64,000 nt of DNA from Pisaster brevispinus. Lineage: Eukaryota > Echinodermata > Asteroidea > Forcipulatida > Asteriidae. Positions within the stretch are counted from its first letter, which is position 1; every line of letters begins with the position of its first letter. The stretch covers positions 248,001-312,000 of the forward strand of contig JAMKCF010000041.1 of assembly GCA_023634235.1 (NCBI GenBank), read 5' to 3'. Below the pieces are notes generated by a model that was not told where the DNA came from, made no database searches, and was given only the letters and a program-made list of their open reading frames with translations. Made by a program: the position numbers and the translations under genes. This document shows positions 46,577 to 58,200 of the stretch, piece by piece.

Positions 46577-48125
46577 TCCCTTACCCTAACCCTAACCCTA
46601 TCCCTACCGTACCCCTACCCCTACACCAACCCCACCTCAACCCCCAACCCTAACCCAACCTTAACCCAAGTCCAAACCGAAGCCCTAACCCTACCCAAAC
46701 CCTAACCCATACCCAACCATAACCCTGACCCTAACCCAACCTTAACCCAAGCCCAAACCGAAGCCCTAACCCTACCCAAACCCTAATCCCATACCCAACC
46801 ATAACCCTGACCCTAACCCTACCCAACACTAACCCTACCCCAACCAAACCCCAACCCTAGATCTACCCAAACCCAAACACTACCCTAGCACTAACCCTAA
46901 CCCAACCCTTATACTATCCTTACCCTAACCCTACCCAAATCTCAACCCCAACCCTTACCTAAACCCTATACAAACCCCAACCCTAACCCGAACACTATTC
47001 TAACCCTAACCCCAACTATAACCCAAAGTCTAACCCTAACCAAACCCTAACCCAAAACAAACCTTACCCTAACTTAGGGTAAGGTTAGCGTTAGGGTTGG
47101 AGTTTGGGTTATAGTTGGGGTTAGGACTAAGGCAGTGTTTGGGTTTGGGTAGAATTAGGGTTCGGTTTGGTTAGGGTAGGGTTAGGGTAAGGTTGGGATT
47201 TGGGTAGGGTTAGGGCGAGGTTAGGATTAGGGTTGGGTTAAGGTTATGGTTGGGGATATGGCTAGGGTAGTGTTTGGGTTTGGGGTTTGGTTAGGGTTGG
47301 TGTTTGTATAGGGTTAAGGTTAGGGTCGGGGTTGGGATTTGGGTAGGGTTAGGGTTGGGATTTGGTTAGGGTAGGGTTAGGGTTAGGGTTGGGGTTTGTA
47401 TAGGGTTAAGGTTGGGGTTGGGATTTGGTTAGGGTTAGGGTAAGGTTAGGATTAGGGTTAGGGTTGGTTTAGGGTTGGGTTAAGGTTTGGTTGGGGTTAG
47501 GGTTAGAGTTTGGGTTAAAGTTGGGGTTAGGGTTAGAATAGTGTTTTGGTTAGGGTTGGGTTGGCTTACCCAACCCCAACCAAACCTTAACCCTTACCCT
47601 AAACCAACCCTAACCCTAACCCTAACCTCACCCTAATCCTAACCAAACCCCAACCCTAACCTTAACCCTATACAAACCCCAAACCTAACCCTACCCCTAC
47701 CCTAATCCAAACCTCACCCTAACCCTACCCAAATCCCAACCTTACCCTAACCTTTACCCTAACCCTAACCCTAACCTCACCCCAATCCTAACACTACCCT
47801 AGCCCTAACTCCATCCATAACCCTAACCCAACGCTAATCCTAACCTAGGGTTAAGGTTGGGATTGGGTTTTGGTTAGGGTTAGGGTAAGGTTAGGATTAG
47901 GGTTAGGGTTGGTTTAGGGTTAGGGTTAAGGTTTGGTTTGGGTTAGGGTTGTGTTAGGGTTAGAGTTTGGGTTAAAGTTGGGGTTAGGGTTCGAATAGTG
48001 TTTGGGTTAGGGTTGGGTTGGCTAACCCAACCCCAAACCTTAACCCTTACCCTAAACCAACCCCAACCCTAACCCTAGTGTATTTTCCTAACCCAACCCC
48101 AACCTTAACCCTAACCCTACCCATA
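46577..48125. repeat. Degenerate telomere-like array with strand reversals
   Basis: Variants of CCCTAA / TTAGGG (also CCCAAC, CCCAAA) fill about 1.55 kb. Sense runs: CCCTAA 46577-47074, TTAGGG 47076-47566, CCCTAA 47570-47846, TTAGGG 47848-48020, CCCTAA 48024-48125. Junctions are short palindromes such as CTTACCCTAACTTAGGGTAA. Unique sequence continues on both sides, so this is interstitial, not a chromosome end. Confidence 0.93.
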
Positions 48126-49075
48126 GCATGTAAATGTAGATCATGGAGGGGTTGCTGGAATATAGAGCAACAACAACAAATCCCTTTTAAGCAAAAAGTT
48201 ACTATTTTAAAAAGAAAAAAAACACATAACACAGTGCTACTTCTGTAAAATCTATTATCATTTATTTCTTAAACTCAAAGTTTAAATTTTAAAATTTAAA
48301 TAATGAAAAAACAAACAGATACACTCAATTTGGAGGTGGGGTATTGAAACAATGAGGGTTATAAACATTGGAGTGTGTTAACAGCATTGGAGTTTATTTT
48401 GACAGTTTAAATTGTCATTAACGATTGTCAAAAGGTTTGAAAAACAAGTCACCGAATCACAAGTCAATGAAAATATTTATTTGAAGTTCCATGTATAGAC
48501 CATGTAACCTTTGTTTACAAAAAAGAGTGAACTTCTACATTCCAGAACCTTTCTGGCAGGTAAAAATCCACAGTTACCTTGGTTGGAGTCCAACCCACAA
48601 CCTTTCATATCATGGAGCAAATGGATCTACAGCTAGACAGCCAAGTTATATTTTATTTTCACCCTTCAAAAAATATAGTTCAATTCGTAATAAAAATAAA
48701 GAAATGAGTGCAGCAATTTCCATTGATTTACAGAGGGGGCTGGGGGAGGGACTGGGGGAGGGGTGGGGGCTTGAGGTGGTCGGAGGTTCAAGTCCAGCTG
48801 TAGTCAATTTGTCTTTGCTTAACCCAAAACGAAATAACATTGCCTGAAATGCTTTAGTTTTTGAGAAGTGAGTGAAACAATTAGTTTTGATCCTGTAAGA
48901 CCAAAATCCAATGTTTAAAAACATTAAAAGCACAAACATTTCTTTCCACTATTTTGTTGTGACTCGGATGTCAGATTGAGCCTAAATTTTCACAGGTTTG
49001 TTACTTCTTGGGTCACAAAAAGTGTGGATGCTTGTCTTTGACAATTACTGGTGGTGATTGTGCTCATAAAACAGA
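48126..49075. other. Convergent intergenic region, right part
   Basis: A repeat E fragment lies at 48490-48560, a SINE B-box fragment (GGTCGGAGGTTCAAGTCCAG) at 48777, and a foldback D end at 48935-49065. It includes the probable GTF3C2 3'UTR. A 118-codon + strand frame here spans those repeats and is not called. Confidence 0.6.
48652..48657 (-). promoter_or_regulatory. Candidate poly(A) signal for GTF3C2
   Basis: First AATAAA on the - strand downstream of the GTF3C2 stop, about 420 bases away. It comes from position alone. Confidence 0.25.
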
Positions 49076-49222
49076 TCAGTGTTCTTCTTGAGTAGCTTGA
49101 CTGGCAAGAGCGTTGGTGGTCTTCGTTCTCTTCAATGCACCAATACAATGTAGTCTCATGATGCCAGACTGTCCACCACTTAGTAGCCAAGTATGAGTGC
49201 CTAGATTGGGGTTGTAGCAAGC
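49076..49222 (-). CDS. GTF3C2: GTF3C2 terminal coding exon
   Basis: Acceptor TTTTTGCAG|GCTTGC, stop TGA at 49078-49076. It encodes ACYNPNLGTHTWLLSGGQSG and IMRLHCIGALKRTK, matching [25 protein letters not shown]. The C-terminal tail after this is about 25 residues, shorter than in human. Confidence 0.92.
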   Translation of the reverse strand, partial: ACYNPNLGTHTWLLSGGQSGIMRLHCIGALKRTKTTNALASQATQEEH

Positions 49223-52200
49223 CTGCAAAAATACAAACAACACAAGGGATGCAATCACTTCTCAGAGTGTGGGTTGGAATCGTGGTTGTGACACTGGTGT
49301 TCTTGGGCAAGACATTTAACTATAATTGCTTCTAATCACCCAGCAGTACATGGGTAGAGGTTGTTGATGTGAATGAAAAGCAACCTGTTCGCCAATTTGG
49401 CTGCCGGTGCTGCATACTCCAAAGGAGTTGAAATGGTTTCAGCAATCAATCATCAGAGTGTGGGTTCGAATCCCAGTTGTGACACTTGTGTTCCTGGGCA
49501 AGAACTTTACTACAACTGCTTCTCAGACCTTTACTACAACTGCTTCTCAGACCTTTACTACAACTGCTTCTCAGTAAATGGGTATCTGCAAGGGCAGAGA
49601 TTGCTGATGTGAATGATTAGAAACCTGTGTGCCAATTTGGCTGCCGGTGCTGCATACTCCAAAGGAGTTGAGATGGTTTCAGGAATGCGTAAGCTCCAAA
49701 GAGTAGGGGTAGTAATAGTGCAAGGTATTGGCATTCTACGTGAACCATAGTGTCATAGAGTCTTGCTTCAAGACATCATTAGTGATTTGTTTATTGGAGC
49801 ACTTGCTGATGATAGATTTTTAGAGTTGCAGGTGGTTGTATGGCTAGGATCCACAAACTTGTACCAAGACTATCACATTGTTCATGGTACATACATTATG
49901 TGGCTAATCTCACACATTCTCTTCTCACAAAATAAAATGTCTGGCAAATTTCTGGGGAACTTTTTGCTGGCTTTGTCTCATTTGAAATATAGGAAGAATA
50001 TTTTTCTTTGAAAGTAGCTACCCCTTCTTGGGATTAGAGTTGAGCAAGACAGTACAACCCTGGGGTTACAGTCAACCCTTGTTACAAATAGCAGCTGTTA
50101 TAAAGAGGTTCTGCTTATAAAAGTACATTCTGAAGTCCTGAATCTCATTTCTGCTTTCTGATTCTTTGTTCTGCTGTCCTCTTATAACAAAGTTCTTGTT
50201 ATAAAGAGGTAATTTGGCAAGTCCCAGTGACCTTGTTATATCAGAGTTGAGTTATAATATGTAAACTGAAGGCTTTTGTCCCATGGGAAATTCTCCGAGG
50301 TTCAATTTCCTGACAATTAGGGGCTTAAAGAGGGGCTTCCAAGGTCAAATTCATTTTTGTGATCCACTCATTTTTCCCAACAGATAGAGTCTTTACGAAA
50401 ATGGGGGAAAAACGACAAAAAATACAATTGTGTTTGATGCCCTTCAAGTTTAGTTTTTGTCAAAATCCTGAAGCGTTCGATGCTGTTACATATAAAATAT
50501 AATGGTCTGTACCTTTTTGTACAGAGATTTTTTGGTTCATTCCTGAGTTTTGATGATATTCATCCAAAAAAGCATTGGAGTTGACCTTTTGACCGCCACA
50601 AAAAATTCCTCTTTTGTAAAGACCCATTTGTTTTTTGATGTTCGATGGCGTCGCGTTTCAAATTTTGCTATGAAAGAGTTTAAAATAAAATGACATTTAA
50701 CTCCGTTTTGGCGTGAGGTTAGTAATTTTTTCCCGACTTTCTGGAGGACTCTATCCATTGAAAAATGAATTCATCACAAAACCGAATTGGACATTGAAGC
50801 CCTCTGTAAGGGCCCAACACCAATGCTTTCTGGGTCTTGTAGATACAGTGCTTTAAAAGGACATAAACAGGTCATTGTAAGGCGAAACTAAAAATAACTT
50901 GACATTGAAGTAGGCACTGGAAGGCAGGGCAATGGCACAATATTAGTCTCAGGGATGACTCCACTTATTTAAATCCTGTCACTTGCAATAACTGATCCAC
51001 TTAAGGATGCGTATCATTAATTTCAGGAACAGGTGTTTTTTCTCCTGGAGCCTAATTGCAGATGTAAAACAGATGTATAAGTGATTCAGTAGACACGCTT
51101 TCATACGTACAGGCAGGGCTGGAAATTAACACTGGACCGCAGGCCCCAGGCCAGTGATTTTAGCCTCAGGCCAGTAAACTCATAATTAAATAATAACTAG
51201 TTTTTATGTCGCGGTTTCTACAGGCGTCTCAAAGCGCTTTTCATAATTTACTTTCAGACAGGTTTTTGAGGCTGTTGAATTCTGAGACCCATTTATGTAA
51301 GGATTTACAAGGTGATGCGGCACATTCAGCAGCCACTGCCAGAAACACCGGGGCAAACCCCTTCTCTTTGCGATAAGTGTCACTGGGTTATGTGCATTAC
51401 ACAACATATGGGACCTACGGCTTTACGTCCCATCCGAAGGACGAAGCAATAATGGTTAAACTCATGACCAGACATGTCCTACGGTCTTGTGTTTGTGTTC
51501 AGATGTTGATTTTCTGTCTGATAAATATAATTCTGTTGATTATTGAAGAACAATTACCCATAGGCCTAATACAAGTGAGATTTTGATCTTCTCTTAGTGC
51601 TTTTTCAAAACCAAACAGTTCAATATTGTGTTGGATTTTAAAATTCTCATTTCAATTCTGGTCCAGTAAATATTTTTAGCTACAAGCCCTGCGGTCTTGT
51701 TGGTTTTTCCCCAAAAAATTTGAGCCTTAACAGGGGCTAGAATTTGGAGGAAGTACCACGAGACTGCAGGGCTTGTAGGTCAAAACTTTTACAAGACCAC
51801 AATTTTGTTTACATAACTGGAATCAAAATGGGGGAAAAGGGAAATTGTTGTGGTGGTCGAAGCTACGCGTGGGTTTCCCGCTATTGCAATTTCATTTGAC
51901 CCTTAAACCGGTTGTTATTGCTACCATTAATACATAAGAAAGATAAAGTTTTGACAATACTGTACATGTTTGAAATTTAGGCGAAAACAAAATCAAACTT
52001 CCTGGGGGTAGGTTAAATGCACAGTTTAGTACAAGCCCGGTAGATTACTTTATTGAAAAGCTCAAGCACAAGGCCTGTAAGGTTAAGGGTAGGGTCATAG
52101 ATTGGTAAATACTCAAATAAATTATGACCATATAAACCTCCTTAGTAACAAGCACTGCAGCTGTTGCTAGTATAAAATATTTTAAGATAGGATTCCCTTC

Positions 52201-55200
52201 GAAGTACTATGGTTTGGACAATTTTTCACCTAAATTCATTTGAATCTGAGAAACAATTCATGCATTAATCATTTCTCAGATTTCTGAGGGTTGGTGCCTG
52301 TTCACGAATGCTGCGGCCAGAGATGTGGTTGGTACTAGCTGTCAACATTTTGTGAAAATACCGTGACATTTTTTTCCCTCTGTTTTCTCTGCAAATAATC
52401 ACTGTATTCAGCTGAAACTTTCACATATGACTTTTATTGTATCTTTGTTTTTACATCATCCATTTAATTTTCCTACTCTTCACCTGTTCTTTTCAGAACA
52501 TCTTCCAACAATTGCTATAAATGGATATGTTCGTGTTTGTTCTTGTTTATGCCTCTGATGAAGATCCAGTTTGGATCGAAAGCTTAGGCCATCTCCCCTT
52601 CTAATTTCTTTATAATGTTGGATATAAATCAACATTACATTGACAAAGACCAATCTATATGACCCAACCTTTCAACAACGTTCACAAATATAGATCCAGA
52701 TGAGCAAATCAATCTTACCTTGTGGATTGCAATGGCTGATCGTTGCCGAGAGCTCTGAGACATAGATGAAACAGATGGCTGGCTCGTTAAGCTCTCTTTC
52801 TTCCACTCCGAGTTCCCGAAATCATCCTGGAAAGAAGAGAATCAATTTTGATGAGGACAGAACCCAGCGGAGGCTCAAAACAATGATACTCATCTTAAGT
52901 ATTCTTGGACCATTGGATTCTTACAGATAAAGTACAGGAACCATGGTTGTAAAGAATAAACAAATTACTAGTTTTAATCAGAAATGCCAATCCTCCAGAG
53001 AAATATTTCCAGCTGAAATACTTTCAAACCAATTAATTCACTGTTGCTTTTTTAGTTTGCCAAACTAAAACTGAGTCTGAAATGAACTTACAAAGAACCT
53101 CTGACAAAAAAAAATGGGGGGGTTTTTTATTTGAAAAAAATTCAGTGACATTTTCAAAGACTGATTCTCGGGTGATTCTCAACATTTACATAAAAGTACG
53201 GTTACACATAGATTGGAAAATAGTATACTCCAAAAATGTATGACCATAAAAATGTACTTGGTAGGATGCACTGCAGCTGTTGATAGTAATAGTATAAACT
53301 TTTTTGAAAAAGGATTCCCTTCGAAGTAATATGGTTTGGATGAATTTTCACCCCAAAACATCTAAAAATATTCATGCATGAATCGTTTCTCGGTTTTCTG
53401 AGGGTTGGTGTCCGCGAATGCTGTGGCCAGAAATGCAGTTGGTACTTGCTGTCACCTCGCTGTACGTGGATGGATTCTCAGGGCGTAGACCCTGTATTCA
53501 GCTGAAACTTTCACAAGTGACTTTTGATGTATCTTTCTTTATAATTTTGGCCATATATCAGCGTTACATTGACAAAAAACAAATGATGACCCTACACTTA
53601 ACCCATATCGGCCAGACTGGTCACTACACACAAGGCCTGAAGGCCACTTCAAGGTGTGGGCTACAATCAACTATTTTTTCCAGGGGCCGTTGCCACCTAC
53701 TCCTGGGGCTAAAACAGGGTTACCCCCTTTACAGTCCATACGGATGTAGGCTTGGGTATCATCCATCAGAAGCCTGGCTGGTAGAGCAGAAAGCACTACC
53801 TCCCCAACTTTACGAAGCAATCAAGTGTCTTGCTTAGGGACACAAGTGTCACGACTGGGACTCGAACCCACACTCTGCTGAGCCTAAGCCCATGTAGCGC
53901 TTATTGCTGTATGACAATAAACATTCATTATTTTTTTCCTTGCAAATATATATGAACATATCCCAACAAACCAAATACCGTTAGAAAAAGCACCTCGTTC
54001 TCCTCAATGTGATATTTTTGTCATGTTTCCCCGTCTAAAACACTAGTAGTGAGATTGCAACGAAAGGCACTAACTTCTTGTTCATCGACGAGTTTTCCCG
54101 TAGTTAGCTAGCGTTAACAGCTTTTGTGTGCTCTACAGGAAATCCCATAGTTAAGCAGATTATGGGTTACGAACAATGACAGTTTATGGAAGAGTTCATT
54201 TCTACTCACCATAACCGAGTCATGAAAAGAGATGTAAACCTTCTCCATGTATTCCTGGAATGTCTTGGATGTTCCCCACGTCACTTCAACTTGCTGCTCT
54301 GGTGTTCCATCTTCCCCAAGTTTGGGTTTTATATCCTCTTCATTGTCTCTGGAAGTCCTTAATGTGTCGTGCATTCCACTTCTTGTTGACTTGGGGGCTA
54401 CTCCTTGTCTTTCACTACTCATAGTTACTAACACATTATCCTCTTGGAGTATTTCAGAACCATCAGCCTTACCGCTCGTTGCTGATTTGACTTTACCCTG
54501 GTGACGTTGCGGTCCACCAGCCTCCTGACTTACTGATGACGCCCCAATGCCCTCTTGTTTGCTTTCGTAATCGCGATCCTCCTGCTCAGACACTGATTGC
54601 AGATTATCCTCTTGAAGAATACTTTCTTTGGTCATATTTTCAATGTCTTTGCACGTTTTCAGAAGATCTGATAACTCAAGATCAAAGTTTTCAAACTCAG
54701 GAATCTCGGCTTCATGGCTCGATGCAGCATCTTTATCACTAGGCTTTGCCCCATTGCTTGGTGGGTTTTGTTTACCAACTTGGCAACAGGGTCCTTCCAA
54801 TGGTAAATCCTCAGTACATTCTACAGCTCTTTCATGTGTGCCATGATGGATACCAGTGAAACCTTCCCTGTCAGATTGTGTGTGGTGATTGGTACCAGTG
54901 AGATTGTCCCCTTCATTTTGCAAATTTTGAGGGGCACCAGTTAGATTGTTCACATTCATATTAGAATTAGGATGGACACTAGTTACAACGTCCCCATTAG
55001 TCTGTGTATTGTGTAATGTTGTATGGTCGACACCTGTGAGACGGTTCCCATCAATACTTGTATTTTTACAGGAACCAGTGAAGCTTTCATCATCAGTTTG
55101 TGTATCATGAGGGATACCAGTATCATGATGGGTACCAGTGACACTGTCCCTATCAACGTGTGTATCTGCTCCTTGGCTGGGAGCCAGTGGAGTCACTATG

Positions 55201-58200
55201 TGACATGGTATTGATGTCTCGGCTGCATCTTGATCAGGCTCCTTGGATACCTCCTTATTGGAAGACTCCAATTCATGGAGGTTACTGCTGTACACATGCT
55301 GCACAATCAATCAAATGAGTTCTTGTGTTCAATTCAATTTGCGAGTACAACCATGTATAAAACAATTTTGGGGGAAGTATTGATTCTGAGAAGAGCTGGG
55401 CCCAATTTCATGGTTCTGCTTACCGCAAGCAAAGAATCAGCGCTTACGGAAGCATGGAATTCTTTGCTTTTGTCAAGCGTATTTCACAGGTTAACAGAGA
55501 ATTTTGTCTTGTGCGCGTGCGTATTCCACGTTACTAGGCATTATTCGCTTACACAGCTAGCGCAGAAATTCGGTGCTTGCACAGTAAGCGGAGAATGGTG
55601 ATCGCAAGCACAGAATTCGGCGGTAAGCAGAGCCATGAAATTGGGCCCTGGTGTGGTCTCGATGCTTCGTACAGTAAACTCTGCTCATCTTCAGCAGAAT
55701 GAGAAGAGTACACCAGACCACACCGGTTCTACTCAGAACCTACACTTCTACCCGCCAAAGGAAATAGTTTTTTATAAATGGTTGTACCCGGAAGTTTACT
55801 AATTAATTTGTTCTTATGATCCATACCAGGGCCACATTTCATAGAGCTGCTTAAGCAGCAAATAGTGCTTAACATTTTTCTGCTAAGCAAAAATGCGCAG
55901 GATACCATTCGAAAATGGTATATATTGCATGGTATTTTGACTGGTAACCATAATCTGGTAAGCAAAATTTTGCAGTGCTTAGCTACTTTTTGTGCTTAAG
56001 CAGCTCTATGTCATTGATCACTGTCCCGGAGAGAGCTATTAATTGGTCTCAACATTTCAACTAGCCTACTCTAGTCAGGAGACGAAATAAAGTTTTTTAT
56101 AAGATGAATTTCTCCTGTTCATTGAAGAGGAAGGGAAATGTCAAATTTTATTTTGGTGATATACTCATTATCCAATAGATATAGTCCTCAAACTCTCTAA
56201 CCTAGCCTTAAAATGGGGTAAATTGCCATTGTATTTGATACCCTTCGAGTGCAAAATCTTTCAACATCCAAAACATCGGATGACATCCTTCTGAGAAAAA
56301 ATGGGTCTCTACATTTTTGTACAGGGATGTTTGCTTTGAAAGAGTATCTAATAATATGACATTTTACACATTTTAAAGTGAGATCAGAGACTAGTAACTT
56401 TCCCACACTTTCATGACATCTCTGTCTATTGGAAAATGAGTGCAACACAAAACTCAATTTGAGCTTGGAGCCGCTCTGTAAACTCAAATCCACTTTGAGT
56501 TGCCTGATAAAGCCATATAGATTTGCAAATTGTTATTTTTTCTCCTATTAATGCTGGCCACTCACCCATTTACGTCCCATGAACTCGTTCCGTTTCATTG
56601 CATCAAAGTTTGTCAGTTGAGGGAGTAAGCAGAGACTGACATTTCCGATGTCGTTGCCGATCAGTAGAGAATGCAACCAATCTGAGGAATCGACACTCTG
56701 CAAACAACAACATATTATTATTAAGGAATTAAAACAGTGGCGACGAGGTCTTAACCGGCCGTTTTAAAACTTTCAGGGATGTGGCCATGTGATAAAGGAC
56801 CAAGCCGAAGCGAGCTCTTTTATCGCCTGTGGCCAGTGGCCAGTGGCCACGACCCTTCAAGATTGCACATGGGATCTAAAGCCATACGTTCTATGTGAGT
56901 GTTGGTTCGAATCCCGACCAGGCTGGTCAAGTTTTCGGAGTCCTTCAGCAAGATACTTAACCATGACTGCTTTGTCCTTCAAGCCATAATTTCACTTAGA
57001 ATGGTGTAAACACACATCTGTGTTAGGGTAAAACCAAATTAAATTCTTTATCCCCGATACAAATATTAACATCTATTAAATCGTTGCAGTAAGCACTCCT
57101 AAGGAATCGAACCCACCTCTAGCCATCAGGCTAGTTCGGTGGTTCAGTGGTAAGACATCTGCTCTAGCAATGCAAAGGTCGTGGGTTCGAATCCCACCCG
57201 AGTGATTGCCAGTGGATTTTTTTTCACAGAGCTCGGGAGAGCACTGAGTATACAGTGCTTAATACACATCGGTGTATGGGAAAAAAACAAATTAAATTAA
57301 ACTAAGAATGATGGTTCGAATCCTGGCTAGGCTGTTCAAGGTGTTTTGTGTTCTTCAGTAAGATACTTTACCATAAATGCTTTGTCCTTCAGACGGGATG
57401 TAAACCAGGATAGGTAGGGCTCAATTGCACAAAGCTCTACGATTCATCTTAAGATGAGTTGTCGATATCGCAATAGTTTATATGAAAACAATGCAATGTT
57501 TATATTGGCCGCTTATTTGCTGAAAATGACCAGGAAACCCTGTATTATTTTGTTGGGTTTTGACAGATTTGCAGTTGGTTTTTAGGTAAAACACCTGTTG
57601 TAGACAACCTGTTAATGAATAACACTTACCCAATCTGTACAAATTGAGTTGGAGAAGATGATCCGATTACAGTCTGCGGTTGACCCTGTGCAGAGACAAG
57701 TTCCCCTGTTGACTGCACGACTGTAAAACACAAAAAACAAATCTTTCCAACTATAAACTGTACACAAGTTTTACAGTCTTCACACACTTATTAACATCAC
57801 TGCAGTAAGAAAACTTGACGCACTGTCGTGGCTGAGCACTTAAGAGCACCAGACTCAAACTCTAGTGTTTCTAATTAGTTGAGTGTGGGTTCAAGTCCAG
57901 GTTGTGGCACTTGTGTCCTTGAGCAAGATGCTTTACCATAATTGCTCTGTCCTTCCGACGGGACATTAAGCCGTAGGTCCTGTGTACTAGGATTGATAGT
58001 GCACATAAAAGAACCCAAGTTTGGGAAGTTTGGCCTACAAGCACACTGAAGTGAAATGAGGTCCTCGGAATGTCTTTTACTTGTTGTTTATCTTTGGTTT
58101 TAAAAGCCCTACCAAGCAATCTTAACATCTCCATGATTTTTTGTGACTATTTGATCTTGAGTAAAACCCTCCCATCAAAAAAAAACCAACCCAATTTTTG

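Noticed and set aside
46577..48125. Chromosome end (telomere)
   Set aside because: Both strand senses occur, units are degenerate, and genes continue on both sides.
57130..57205. Functional tRNA gene
   Set aside because: A and B boxes are present but no complete cloverleaf. Two other copies with the same body show it is a SINE.
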